From Vibrio azureus (GTDB lineage: Bacteria > Pseudomonadota > Gammaproteobacteria > Enterobacterales > Vibrionaceae): a stretch of 64,000 nt of DNA. Below are positions 43,273 through 52,215 of the stretch, one piece after another. The position numbers and the translations under genes are program-made. How positions within the stretch are numbered: position 1 is the stretch's first letter; the number at the start of each line of letters is the position of its first letter. The stretch spans positions 248,001-312,000 of the forward strand of contig NZ_CP018617.1 of assembly GCF_002849855.1 (NCBI RefSeq), written 5' to 3'. Below the pieces are notes generated by a model. It made no database searches. It was given only the letters and a program-made list of their open reading frames with translations, and was not told the DNA's origin.

Positions 43273-45930
43273 ATGGCCCAGAGCATCATTACTCGTGAAT
43301 TTGAAGCCTACAAAGCCCAGCAAGACGCGCTTGAGCAGCCTGTCATTTTAGATGAATTCGTCTTGGCGAAGGTGCCAGGACTCGACCCTGATGAGCCGAT
43401 TGACCGAGATGAAACCCTGCCAGAGCGCGAGCACATTGTGTATGTGGCTGGCGTCACTCAATCTGGCTACGTGAACCCCAACGCGGTGGTGTATTCGCTC
43501 ATCATGGACACCAGAGTGGGGGATTTTCAGTTTAACTGGGTGGGGCTGCGCAACAAAGAAACGGGCCTGCTTGGGGCCATTCTTCATTTGCCCGAGCTGA
43601 CCAAGTACCAATCCATTGCTGGAGTGCAAAACGGCAACGCCATCACGCGCTCAATCTTAATGAGTTATGAGGGTGCGCAGCGCATCACAGGGATCACGGT
43701 CGACGCGTCCACATGGCAAATCGATTTTACCGCCCGTTTGTTTGGTCTTGATGAAATGGACCGTTTGGCTAATTTGGATGTGCTCGGCCCTGCTGCCTTT
43801 TTGGATGAAGGGTTTAAAGTGGTCCCGACGGAGCAAGGTTTTCAGGCCCTTGCAGGGTGCGGCTATGTGGGTGGGCTGCGGTGTTATTTAGATGAACCTC
43901 ATACACTGCCCGCGCTGACGCTGCCGTGTAAGCTTTATCTTGACGCCACTTGGAAAGGGCAGCCAACCAGCCAATGGCACTGTGAATACGTCATCAGGGT
44001 GGCAGAAACGTTAACCGATTTTCACGATGAGGACGGTTACGCGCATTTTGTTGCGCCGATCGCCGAGATTAATGCACAGGGTGAAGTCACTGACCTGCGC
44101 TTTCTTGAAGGCTTTGCGCAATATTATCGGCAGAAACACGTCGACCGATTGCTCGATATGAAAGTCGATAAAGCGGCCATCACGGACAGCACCAACGATT
44201 CATCCAGCGAAAAAGTGGCCTCAGCCAAAGCGGTGAAAGACGTCGCTGAAAAAGTCCAAGAAGCCATAGCGCAGACGGAAACCAAACTGCCCAAAGCGGG
44301 CGGGACCATGACCGGAAACATCCGCTTTATTGATAATCAACAAGGCATCGTTTGGGAGCGCAATACCGATGGCGCGTTCATTAGATTTAAGAACGACAGC
44401 GATCAAGACACCGATTCGTATTTGGAGTTCGGCACGTTGGATAATGGCAACGAGTTCTTTAAATGGACCATTGATGGTATCGAGCGCGCCAGCTTAAAAA
44501 GCGATGGTTTTCGGGTGGCCAACACCATTTTTGAAGGGGGTACCGCACTCAGTAATAAGTATCTTGGCAAAACAGGCAAAGCCGCCGATGCTGATAAACT
44601 CGATGGCGTGAATTCAAGCGGGTTTGCTCGGGCGTACTCCTCCAGTCATGGCACAGGGGGCGGACACTGGAGCACTGCGCAGTTGGTCAGCTGGCTGAAA
44701 AGTAAGGGCTGTTTTAACCACCCGTATTGGATGATGAAAGCCTCTTGGGATTACGCGGGCAATCGACTGATTAGCGATACGGGTTGCGGCAAAATTCATC
44801 TGGCAGGCTGCGTGATTGAAGTGATGGGGCGTGAAAGTGCCTACACCATTCGAGTGACGACCCCTACCACCTCATCAGGAGGGGGCACCACCAATGCGGT
44901 GTTTACCTATACCAACCACGGGCCCGGTTATCATCCGTCATGGCGTCGGGATTTTAATACCAGGCAAAAGCCAACCGCGGGTGATATCGGTGCCCTGACG
45001 CAAGCGCAAGGCGATGCCAGGTACTTAGGTAAAACCGCCAAGGCCAGCAGCGCGACGATCTCCGATAAAATACAAATTTATCCTTCTTCGACCACCAACT
45101 TTCACCCCATTGTGTGGAACAGTGTCAATATGCTCTACACCACCAACTCAGGCAGTGGCATGTCTTACCGCCCGAGCGATGGGTTTTCGAAAATCAAACA
45201 TGGCCAAATGGCTGGATATTATTTAACCCACGACACCTCGGGAAAAATAAAACCTGCCAATGATAATAAGCGCAGTGCGGGTATGTATGGTTTGTATAAC
45301 TCACACAAAATTGCCCACATTTGGTCGATGGGCGAAGCGTATAAAATTCATGATCGAGGAGCCAACTTTGGCAACTTACACGGCCTTGCTTATAAGCACA
45401 CCAACAATGGCACAGGCGGCACCATGGCAGGAGGCCATCAAGCGGTGTGGTGTGAAAATGGCAGCCCGAAAGCGGCCATGGGTAGTCACGGGCTTTGGGG
45501 GCAACAGGTGTTTGATGGGGCGGGCAATAATCGCAAGCGGGTCTACAGCCCAAACAATCCGCCACCTGCCCCGCCACCTGCCCCGCCGCCAGGAGTCAAA
45601 TGGGTAAAAGTGGCCTCTGGTTCACTGAATCATCGCCTTTTGAGCCATTCTAATGCCAAGCGTGAAACGGTCGTGACAAATTTCCCTTGCTCAGGTGGGC
45701 GACATCATACGAACCGATTTAAAGTGGTTATTACTACTTCTGGCAGTGGCGTTGTGACTCACGACATTCCAAATTGTTGGTGGAGTGCGAAAGCCGTGAT
45801 ACATGAAGAGCGCACACGCTGGAGTGGTGCCGCTTATGTAACGTTTGATGTCTATACCACCGGAGCCAATATTTTGAATGGTCCCACTTGGGGCAAAGTG
45901 ACTGGCTGGGAACTGTGGGAGCTAAAATAG
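43273..45930 (+). CDS. Tail fibre protein with proline hinge (gpH-like)
   Basis: 885 aa from ATG 43273. The first 170 residues (start MAQSIITREFEAYKAQQDAL, then KVPGLDPDEPIDRDE) are the conserved fibre attachment domain (DUF3751-like). The middle carries repeated fibre-shaft elements (LPKAGGTMTGNIRF, KYLGKTGKAADADKLDG, RYLGKTAKAS). Near residue 763 there is a Pro-rich hinge (NNPPPAPPPAPPPG) followed by a separate roughly 105-residue C-terminal domain, probably the receptor-binding part. It determines host range. Confidence 0.9.
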   Translation: MAQSIITREFEAYKAQQDALEQPVILDEFVLAKVPGLDPDEPIDRDETLPEREHIVYVAGVTQSGYVNPNAVVYSLIMDTRVGDFQFNWVGLRNKETGLLGAILHLPELTKYQSIAGVQNGNAITRSILMSYEGAQRITGITVDASTWQIDFTARLFGLDEMDRLANLDVLGPAAFLDEGFKVVPTEQGFQALAGCGYVGGLRCYLDEPHTLPALTLPCKLYLDATWKGQPTSQWHCEYVIRVAETLTDFHDEDGYAHFVAPIAEINAQGEVTDLRFLEGFAQYYRQKHVDRLLDMKVDKAAITDSTNDSSSEKVASAKAVKDVAEKVQEAIAQTETKLPKAGGTMTGNIRFIDNQQGIVWERNTDGAFIRFKNDSDQDTDSYLEFGTLDNGNEFFKWTIDGIERASLKSDGFRVANTIFEGGTALSNKYLGKTGKAADADKLDGVNSSGFARAYSSSHGTGGGHWSTAQLVSWLKSKGCFNHPYWMMKASWDYAGNRLISDTGCGKIHLAGCVIEVMGRESAYTIRVTTPTTSSGGGTTNAVFTYTNHGPGYHPSWRRDFNTRQKPTAGDIGALTQAQGDARYLGKTAKASSATISDKIQIYPSSTTNFHPIVWNSVNMLYTTNSGSGMSYRPSDGFSKIKHGQMAGYYLTHDTSGKIKPANDNKRSAGMYGLYNSHKIAHIWSMGEAYKIHDRGANFGNLHGLAYKHTNNGTGGTMAGGHQAVWCENGSPKAAMGSHGLWGQQVFDGAGNNRKRVYSPNNPPPAPPPAPPPGVKWVKVASGSLNHRLLSHSNAKRETVVTNFPCSGGRHHTNRFKVVITTSGSGVVTHDIPNCWWSAKAVIHEERTRWSGAAYVTFDVYTTGANILNGPTWGKVTGWELWELK

Positions 45931-46106
45931 TGAGTTATTATCAAGCGCTGATTGCGCATCAACCGAAATGTTATTACTTACCAAGCCACAAAGCGTTTGC
46001 CAATGTCACTGAAACACCTGAGCACTTGCCCTCTGATGCGGTGCTTATCACGATTGAGCAGGCGATCGCCTTATCTGAAGAATGGCGCCAAGAGGCAAGC
46101 GAATGA
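45930..46106 (+). CDS. Short protein after fibre gene, possible assembly factor
   Basis: 58 aa starting at the GTG overlapping the fibre stop (TAGTG). SYYQALIAHQPKCYYLPSHKAFANVTETPEHLP and a terminal ISLSEEW-like helix (ALSEEWRQEASE). The position matches fibre-assembly chaperones but it is very short. It overlaps the next gene by ATGA. Confidence 0.6.
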   Translation: MSYYQALIAHQPKCYYLPSHKAFANVTETPEHLPSDAVLITIEQAIALSEEWRQEASE

Positions 46107-46987
46107 GTTGGCAATCAGGTCAATGGCGTTTACCACCTTGCACGCAAGCCATTAATGATGCTGCGCAGTCGGTGACCCAGCAAATCCCTGCCGAGCAAAA
46201 TCAAGCGTTAGCCCGTTTGCGTGCCCTTGGCTCTAAAGTGGCGTTTACCCCGCCAAAACTCAGTGCCCAAGCCCAGCAACATGAGGGGCTAAGAGCAGAG
46301 CTAGATAGAGTGATGGCCAAAGGGCAAGCCTTGTGCGTGCATCCTTATCAGCAAGACGTTGGCAGTAAATATGGCCGTGAGCATCATTTGACGGCGCGAA
46401 CGGCAACACACGTTTTGGCTAAAAAACTACGAGATACCCACGATGGGCATCACCCCAAAGGCACCTTATATGGATTGGCTTGGATGCTCAGTGAAGCCAA
46501 TTTAGCCGCGTTCGCCAGTGCCACGCGTCGTGCCTATGCGCAAACCGGATTACCCGAATTAGGCATGGTGAGCCGCCGAGCAAGCTGGGAACAAACCCAG
46601 CAAGCCGATAATTTGACTCAGCCACCGACCATCATTCAGCCGCGCTTGTTGCCCCGTGCTGATTTAAATGTGACACCATGGCGAGTAACGCGCCGTCAGG
46701 TCAGCGGCCAGTTAGCCCAACTTGAATCCTTATCTCAAGGGCAAGCCACGCCCGTGGATAAATTGGTGGCGCTGGCCCAAAAGCGCGAGCAACACCTGCA
46801 GCAGTTACAAGCGATGCCCACCTTTGCTGGCGGCTCATTACACCGATTGTTCTATCAAGGTGAAGCGGGGGTGCTTGCAACGGTGCTTGAGCAGTCGACA
46901 CTGCCGAGTATCACAGGGCCTTATACCTTTGTGGTGCTGTTTTTAAGTGCGCACCCTCTTAACTATTTGATGGAGGTCTTGGCATGA
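46103..46987 (+). CDS. Phage tail-region protein, unknown
   Basis: 294 aa from ATG 46103. Largely helical with many Gln and Ala (QSVTQQIPAEQNQALARLRALGSK), a His-rich piece (DTHDGHHPKGTLYGLAWML) and a C-terminal hydrophobic LFLSAHPLNYLMEVLA. Equivalent-position genes exist in HP1/K139 phages without a known job. Overlap coupling to both sides places it among the baseplate genes. Confidence 0.75.
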   Translation: MSWQSGQWRLPPCTQAINDAAQSVTQQIPAEQNQALARLRALGSKVAFTPPKLSAQAQQHEGLRAELDRVMAKGQALCVHPYQQDVGSKYGREHHLTARTATHVLAKKLRDTHDGHHPKGTLYGLAWMLSEANLAAFASATRRAYAQTGLPELGMVSRRASWEQTQQADNLTQPPTIIQPRLLPRADLNVTPWRVTRRQVSGQLAQLESLSQGQATPVDKLVALAQKREQHLQQLQAMPTFAGGSLHRLFYQGEAGVLATVLEQSTLPSITGPYTFVVLFLSAHPLNYLMEVLA

Positions 46988-47529
46988 CCCAAATTGCCTT
47001 AGATGCGGAAATTATCCCGCTTAATTCACCGCGTTTGGATTTGTCGATGGAACTCAAAGAAGAAGACATGAGCGGCCAAACCTCCGGCACGGATGGCAGT
47101 GAGCAAGGGGACAAAGGCATGGTGCTGTCGGTGACGGGCCTGATCCCGTTTAAAGAAGCCAAAACTCTCAAGCGTTTGATGGTGCTATCGAGACAAAAAG
47201 AAGGCGGCAAACGCAAGATTTACCGGATAGGAAACGAGCTGGCCAAGAGCATGACCATTCGCCAAGTGCGCTTTGTGGGGCGTGTGACCGCCGATGAACA
47301 AGAGCGATTGATGTCATGGAAAGTGAGCTTTCAGCTTAGAGAGCATTTATCGGTTTCGGAAGTAAAAGAGCAGCGCGAGCAAGAAAAGGCCAAAGAGGCC
47401 AGTGTGCAAAGTAATGACAGCGCCAAGCCCGTGAAACCTAAAGCTCATGCCGCGATTGATAATAACCAAGCCTCAGAGACAACCACGCGATTTGAGCAAG
47501 CCTTAAAGCAACAGGAGCGGGAACTGTAA
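46984..47529 (+). CDS. Baseplate complex protein (gpU-like position)
   Basis: 181 aa. SLMELKEEDMSGQTSGTDGSEQGDKGMVLSVTG-like text (DLSMELKEEDMSGQTSGTDG) and FKEAKTLKRLMVLSRQKEGGKRKIYRIGNELAKSMTIRQVRFVG are typical of the small baseplate protein before gpD in HP1-like phages. The C-terminus is a charged coiled coil (KEQREQEKAKEASVQ). Confidence 0.78.
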   Translation: MTQIALDAEIIPLNSPRLDLSMELKEEDMSGQTSGTDGSEQGDKGMVLSVTGLIPFKEAKTLKRLMVLSRQKEGGKRKIYRIGNELAKSMTIRQVRFVGRVTADEQERLMSWKVSFQLREHLSVSEVKEQREQEKAKEASVQSNDSAKPVKPKAHAAIDNNQASETTTRFEQALKQQEREL

Positions 47530-49109
47530 TGAAATTAAACCAACGATTGACCATCAACGGTGAGCCTCAAGTGTTAGTCGATGCACAGGTCATTCTTGAG
47601 CTGTGCGCCGGAGGCCGAGCGACCTTTGTGGTGAAAGGCGAAGTAAAACCTAATGACTTGGTGCTGTTTGATATCGGCTATGAAGCGGAATTGGTGCGTT
47701 ATTTTGATGGTTACGTGAGTAAAGCCCAGCCCGCGCAAAATGGGTTTACTCGGTTTATTGCCAGAGAGCGTTCGGGACTGTTGGCGTCAAGGTGGCCTGT
47801 CAGTATTCAACATGCGACCATCAGTGAAATCATTGAGCAGCTTAGTTTTGATACCGGCTTAGATTTTGTGTTACCAGAGCAAGATTATGTGTATGAACGC
47901 ATCGCAAACTTTACCTCTCAAGGCAGTGGTTACCAATTACTGAGCCATCTTGGCCGAGCGTTTCAGCTTGAAGACTTTGTGTGGTTTCAGCAATCTGATG
48001 GTCAAATCTATTTAGGCGAGTTTACAGAAAGTCGCTGGCACTCAAGGCCGATTACCATCGATCCTGCTTTGGCCAAGCGTGCAAAAAATGGGGAGAGCAT
48101 GACCTTGGCGGTGATGCCTTCGGTGCGTCCAGGTGTGGTTCTCAATGACAAACGCATCACTCAAGTGCATTTGCAGCAGGGCAACATGACGCTGTACTGG
48201 GCGCAAGGGCCAAGCAGTGAAAAGCGCAAAATGCATTATCTGTTTCCTGAATTGGCCGCAGGTCATCACCTGCCCAAATTGGCGCGAGTGGTGGCCATCA
48301 CAGACCAAAGCCAAGCAGGCCAAGAAAATCACCCTTTTCGTCCCCGTTACGCGGTGGATGTTCAGCTCTTAGACCAGCATGGCCGTGATGATGCTTTGGT
48401 GCCGCTCTATAAAGCGGTCCCTTTGCCAACGGGGATTGGTGGGCCAGAGCAAGGTCAATTGGCGATGCCAACCGAGGGCAGCATTGTTGAAATTGCGTTT
48501 GCTTATGGTTGCAGTGATAAGCCTTTTATTCGAACCGTGTTAGGTGATGGGTGGTCGCTGCCCAGTCTCGCCCCAGGTGAGCAAAGAACGCAGCAACGCC
48601 ATGAAGTGTATTGGAATACGGATGCCGCAGGGCATCATCGCCAAAGTACAGACCAAACGCGTTTAATCGAGGCATTTCAAACCACAGAGCGAGCCGAGCA
48701 GCACACCAGTGAATTTGGTTTGCATGAGCTTTTCACGGTGGAACACAGCCAAGAGTGGATTGGGGGACAAAAGCGCATTGAGGCGATGGGGGCCATTGAT
48801 GTTTTGGCAGGTGATGCCATGAACCTCGCCACATTAGAAAGCATGCACTTAGCCAGTGGTGGGGAATGGGCGCAAGTGATTGGCCAGTTACGTGATGTGG
48901 TGGTTGGCTTGGATGACAAACTGACGGTGCTTGGAAATCAGGTGATTAAGGTTGAGAAAGACATCGAAGCCAGTGCTAAGAACATGCGCTTTAGCGCTGA
49001 CCTTATCACCATGAATGGAGGCAAAGGTGTAGTGCAAGGCGATTGTATTTGCGCGTACACGGGCAAACCTCACTCTGATTTATCTTCAACAGTTAAGGCG
49101 GGTAAATAA
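47529..49109 (+). CDS. Baseplate hub with spike-like domain (gpD/gpV fusion type)
   Basis: 526 aa. Residues about 1-230 follow the phage protein D / gp27-like hub fold (GFTRFIARERSGLLASRWPVSIQHATISEIIEQLSFDTGLDF). Residues about 255-360 look like the gp5/VgrG OB-fold (VQLLDQHGRDDALVPLYKAVPLP, then GQLAMPTEGSIVEIAFAYG). The C-terminal section is VgrG/spike-shaft-like with a final ITMNGGKGVVQGDC. It would form the tail tip. It stops at the start of the next gene (TAATG). Confidence 0.82.
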   Translation: MKLNQRLTINGEPQVLVDAQVILELCAGGRATFVVKGEVKPNDLVLFDIGYEAELVRYFDGYVSKAQPAQNGFTRFIARERSGLLASRWPVSIQHATISEIIEQLSFDTGLDFVLPEQDYVYERIANFTSQGSGYQLLSHLGRAFQLEDFVWFQQSDGQIYLGEFTESRWHSRPITIDPALAKRAKNGESMTLAVMPSVRPGVVLNDKRITQVHLQQGNMTLYWAQGPSSEKRKMHYLFPELAAGHHLPKLARVVAITDQSQAGQENHPFRPRYAVDVQLLDQHGRDDALVPLYKAVPLPTGIGGPEQGQLAMPTEGSIVEIAFAYGCSDKPFIRTVLGDGWSLPSLAPGEQRTQQRHEVYWNTDAAGHHRQSTDQTRLIEAFQTTERAEQHTSEFGLHELFTVEHSQEWIGGQKRIEAMGAIDVLAGDAMNLATLESMHLASGGEWAQVIGQLRDVVVGLDDKLTVLGNQVIKVEKDIEASAKNMRFSADLITMNGGKGVVQGDCICAYTGKPHSDLSSTVKAGK

Positions 49110-49306
49110 TGGCATTAGATAAAACATCACTGACAGATAAACTCGTTAAAGAGTTACAAGCGAGAGGGTTTGAGACCAATGGCCCACACGCGAAAAGCGC
49201 CGCCATGGCCGAAGCGATTGCCCATGCAGTTATAGATGAAATCACGCAAAATGCTCAGGTTACGGTTGATGCTGGGAGTTCTGCAGGGGAATATTCTGTC
49301 TGTTAA
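49109..49306 (+). CDS. Small tail-tip-region protein, unknown
   Basis: 65 aa (MALDKTSLTDKLVKELQARGFETNGPHAKSAAMAEAIAHAVIDEITQNAQVTVDAGSSAGEYSVC). The motif VTVDAGSSAGEYSV resembles spike-adjacent small proteins of HP1-like phages. It ends the structural operon. The following 370 bp (49307-49675) are AT-rich; no gene or clear terminator seen, only the probable promoter of the next gene. Confidence 0.7.
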   Translation: MALDKTSLTDKLVKELQARGFETNGPHAKSAAMAEAIAHAVIDEITQNAQVTVDAGSSAGEYSVC

Positions 49307-49675
49307 AACTGGGGTGGCTAATATTTGGTAGTGCTAATAAAATACATCCTAATTAAATAATGTATTGAGGTAAAAACACAGGCTGATTAGTAAATTAAAT
49401 GGAGGGTAATTAATAATAGATAAAAGTAAGCACATTCTTTTAGGTAATAAGAATATTTGTGGCTCTATTCCATCGTTAAAATGTAATTTAATTCTAATCA
49501 TCAAACAACACAATAAATGGTTTATTAGTGTTTATTGTGTAATTAAAAGTGACGTTTAGTTTGAGGTGCATTCAAGTATTAATTAATTTGTGGTGGCTAT
49601 GTTATATGTTGAAGTGATATAAGTCTGGCTTATTAATACAATAATATCTCCTATTGTTAATAATGAATCTCTCCC

Positions 49676-50113
49676 ATGCAATTAAAATCGCTGATTTTCA
49701 CGGCTGCACTCTTAGCCAGTGGGCCTCTTTTCGCTTCAGAGCAAGAAACCATCACTTGTGATTCCAAAACGCCCGGAACGGTGATGATTGAAAATGATGA
49801 AATCTTTGTCATCGTCAATGACAAGTTAATCCGCAATTCAGACTATTGGCAAAACTTTTTGGATGGCAACATTCAACTCTGCACCAGTCACGTAACAGAC
49901 ATGAGTGACCTGTTTGCTAAAGACCAATACTTCAATCAGGACATCAGCCGTTGGGACACCTCTCGTGTGACCAATATGGACCGCATGTTCTCCGGCGCCA
50001 AGCGCTTCGACCAAGACTTAACCCACTGGGACGTCAAGCGTGTCTCCCGTCATGCCGACTTCGCCAAAGGCAGTGGCCTGTCTGAAGATAGCCTTCCAAC
50101 TTTTACGCAATAA
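49676..50113 (+). CDS. Secreted short BspA-like (DUF285) protein
   Basis: 145 aa with a signal peptide (start [20 protein letters not shown], then SEQET). It contains only two BspA-type units ([24 protein letters not shown] and [14 protein letters not shown]) and the same closing segment [17 protein letters not shown] found at the end of its larger neighbour. Both proteins share the N-terminal 80 residues ([26 protein letters not shown]). Such leucine-rich-like repeats mediate binding of host surfaces or proteins. Located at the phage right end outside the structural operon, it is a typical lysogenic-conversion gene. Confidence 0.85.
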   Translation: MQLKSLIFTAALLASGPLFASEQETITCDSKTPGTVMIENDEIFVIVNDKLIRNSDYWQNFLDGNIQLCTSHVTDMSDLFAKDQYFNQDISRWDTSRVTNMDRMFSGAKRFDQDLTHWDVKRVSRHADFAKGSGLSEDSLPTFTQ

Positions 50114-50139
50114 CGTCTATTCAACCCAAGGAAAATACA

Positions 50140-51555
50140 ATGAAAAGAACCATAACTTCCCTTCTAGTAGGCGCCGCTGCGCTCGCTAGCCAAACCGCAT
50201 TTGCTGCAGATATCTCAGTAAAATGCCCTGACCAACCTGTTAACTCCGTGATGCTTGAAAACGGGCAAGTCTATGTGGTGGTGGATAACACCCTAATAAA
50301 AAACGAGACGTTGCTCGATAAATTAGAGCAAGGCCACATAGGATTTTGCACAACACAGGTGACGGATATGAGTAGAGTTTTTTATGACCGAGTTTCTTTT
50401 AATACAGATATTAGTGATTGGGATACATCAAATGTGACGAACATGGCTTGGATGTTTAAAGGAGCTAAATCTTTTAACCAAGATATAGGTTATTGGGATA
50501 CATCTAAAGTGGCGGATATGCGCTGGATGTTCGGAGCCACAAAATTATTTAACCAAGATATAGGTCACTGGAACACATCAAATGTGACTGATATGGGCTA
50601 CATGTTTTATCAATCAGAAGCCTTTAATCAAAATATAGGTCATTGGGATACATCAAATGTGACTGATATGGGTATGGTGTTTGCTAGAGCAGAAGCCTTT
50701 AATCAAAATATAGGTCATTGGGATACATCAAATGTGACGAATTTGACTTATATGTTTAGTGGTGCAAGTGCCTTTAACCAATATATCGGTGGGTGGGATA
50801 CATCGAATGTGACAAGCATGGAAGGCCTGTTCACTAGAGCACAAGCATTTAATCAAGATATAGGTGCTTGGGATACATCGAATGTGACGGATTTTAGTTT
50901 TATGTTTGATGGTGCAAGCGCTTTTAACCAATATATCGGTACTTGGGACACATCCAGTGTGAAGGTTATGAAATATATGTTTAGTGATGCAAGTGCCTTT
51001 AACCAAGATATTGGTGCCTGGGATACATCAAATGTGACGAATTTGTCTTTTATGTTTATGGATGCAAGCGCCTTTAACCAAGATATAGGTGCCTGGGATA
51101 CATCAAATGTGACGGATTTTGGTTATATGTTTAATGGTGCAAGTGCCTTTAACCAATATATCGGTGGGTGGGATACATCGAATGTGACAAGTATGGGAGG
51201 CCTGTTCTCAAGAGCACAAGCATTTAATCAAGATATAGGTGGGTGGGACACATCGAAGGTGACAAGTATGAATGCCCTGTTCTATGAAGCCCAAGCCTTT
51301 AACCAAGATATAGGTGATTGGGATACGTCAAATGTGACGAATATGGTTTTTATGTTTTATGAAGCCCAAACATTTAACCAAGATATAGGTGATTGGGACA
51401 CATCTAATGTGACACGTATGAGAAGCATGTTTGAGAAGAATAAAGTTTTTTCCCAAAGTTTAACCAGCTGGAATGTTAATAAGGTAACAGACCACACTAA
51501 CTTTGCGAAAGACAGTGTTCTGACTGAAGAACACCTGCCGTATTTTGTAGACTAA
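50140..51555 (+). CDS. Secreted BspA-like repeat protein with 15 repeats
   Basis: 471 aa. Signal peptide [19 protein letters not shown] plus AFAA; an N-terminal domain of about 80 residues shared with the gene before it; then fifteen 25-residue units of the form AFNQDIGxWDTSNVTxMxxMF (residues about 80-454) and the closing domain [16 protein letters not shown]. BspA/DUF285 repeats form solenoid surfaces for adhesion or ligand binding. The repeats are highly alike at DNA level, so the copy number could change by slippage or recombination. No cell-wall anchor is seen; it should be periplasmic or secreted. It follows the shorter paralogue by 26 bp, probably one operon. Confidence 0.92.
   Translation: MKRTITSLLVGAAALASQTAFAADISVKCPDQPVNSVMLENGQVYVVVDNTLIKNETLLDKLEQGHIGFCTTQVTDMSRVFYDRVSFNTDISDWDTSNVTNMAWMFKGAKSFNQDIGYWDTSKVADMRWMFGATKLFNQDIGHWNTSNVTDMGYMFYQSEAFNQNIGHWDTSNVTDMGMVFARAEAFNQNIGHWDTSNVTNLTYMFSGASAFNQYIGGWDTSNVTSMEGLFTRAQAFNQDIGAWDTSNVTDFSFMFDGASAFNQYIGTWDTSSVKVMKYMFSDASAFNQDIGAWDTSNVTNLSFMFMDASAFNQDIGAWDTSNVTDFGYMFNGASAFNQYIGGWDTSNVTSMGGLFSRAQAFNQDIGGWDTSKVTSMNALFYEAQAFNQDIGDWDTSNVTNMVFMFYEAQTFNQDIGDWDTSNVTRMRSMFEKNKVFSQSLTSWNVNKVTDHTNFAKDSVLTEEHLPYFVD
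50377..51501 (+). repeat. Tandem array of fifteen 75-bp units inside BspA-like gene
   Basis: 1125 bp divide exactly into fifteen 75-bp units, each with the core GGGATACATCAAATGTGAC or a near variant. Inner units are nearly identical while the first and last are diverged. Confidence 0.92.
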
Positions 51556-51588
51556 CCCTCTCATCGGTTTAACTAAACAAAAGCCAGT

Positions 51589-51615
51589 GTTGATTGATTC
51601 AGTGCTGGCTTTTTT
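51589..51615 (+). terminator. Terminator after BspA-like genes
   Basis: AAAAGCCAG pairs with CTGGCTTTT across a short loop followed by Ts, 35 bp after the stop. Confidence 0.82.
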
Positions 51616-51637
51616 GTTGGTTGAGTCACTCTTAAAA

Positions 51638-51722
51638 AGTGGCGGCAAAGTGGCGGGAAAGACACTTCCTATTGAAGGGAGGAGTTGTTACAACGACTGA
51701 GACTGTCGCCACTTTGTCGCCA
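51638..51722. other. Inverted pair of integrase-like sites at phage right end
   Basis: AGTGGCGGCAAAGTGGCG at 51638 is nearly the complement of TGTCGCCACTTTGTCGCCA at 51704-51722. Both resemble CGCCATTTTGTCGCCA beside the integrase gene (15933-15948). They are candidate core or arm sites of the phage attachment region. Confidence 0.6.
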
Positions 51723-51784
51723 TAAACTTTATATATTTTTATTAAGTTATTGTTTTGTATGGTTTAATTTTTATTTTGTACATA

Positions 51785-51986
51785 ATGGCTTCTTTGATTC
51801 AATCTGGTTTAGATCTCTCACCGATCATCACCCATCACTACAAGATTGATGACTTCCAAGAAGGCTTCGATGTCATGCGTAGCGGGGCTTCCGGCAAGGT
51901 TATCCTTGATTGGGAATAGGCAAAATTAGCTCCTAAATAGCAAAAGGCGACAGTGTAAATTGTCGCCTTTTTTACGTCTAAAACCG
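51785..51986 (+). repeat. 202-bp direct repeat, right copy (orphan tdh 3' end)
   Basis: One base different from 15703-15904. It carries the last codons of tdh and the operon terminator but no gene body, so it is a non-functional tail fragment. The sequence after it continues like the left copy for about 20 bp but with differences (CTAAATAATGTTCTAT against ATAAATAACGCTCTAT). Confidence 0.95.
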
Positions 51987-52010
51987 CTAAATAATGTTCT
52001 ATAACCAAGT

Positions 52011-52095
52011 GACCTTAACTCTCAGGCTTTGTTAACGATTCTCAATGTAGAACGACTATATCTTCGAATCGTTGCCGCGCCTGAAAGTTAAGGTC
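52011..52095. repeat. Nested palindrome between tdh tail and IS element
   Basis: An outer stem GACCTTAACTCTCAGGC / GCCTGAAAGTTAAGGTC (17 bp, one mismatch) encloses an inner perfect stem AACGATTC / GAATCGTT. The whole could fold as a two-stage hairpin or cruciform. Nothing in it looks coding. Confidence 0.8.
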
Positions 52096-52215
52096 ATCTC
52101 GCTGAACACAGCATCTTGAGGTTACTTGATGTAATGGTCTTCCCCCGCACTAATCGGCATCGCGATGTGCCAAGATAGAATTGAAAAAGAATCTTATCTA
52201 AAACGAGGGAAGACC

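Noticed and set aside
50377..51501. Regular 75-bp repeats resembling a CRISPR-like array
   Set aside because: There are no unique spacers between constant repeats; the whole unit is in frame and encodes a 25-residue BspA motif within one secreted protein.
51785..51986. A second tdh gene
   Set aside because: Only the last 45 codons and terminator are present, without promoter or catalytic domains; it is a tail fragment made by integration or recombination.
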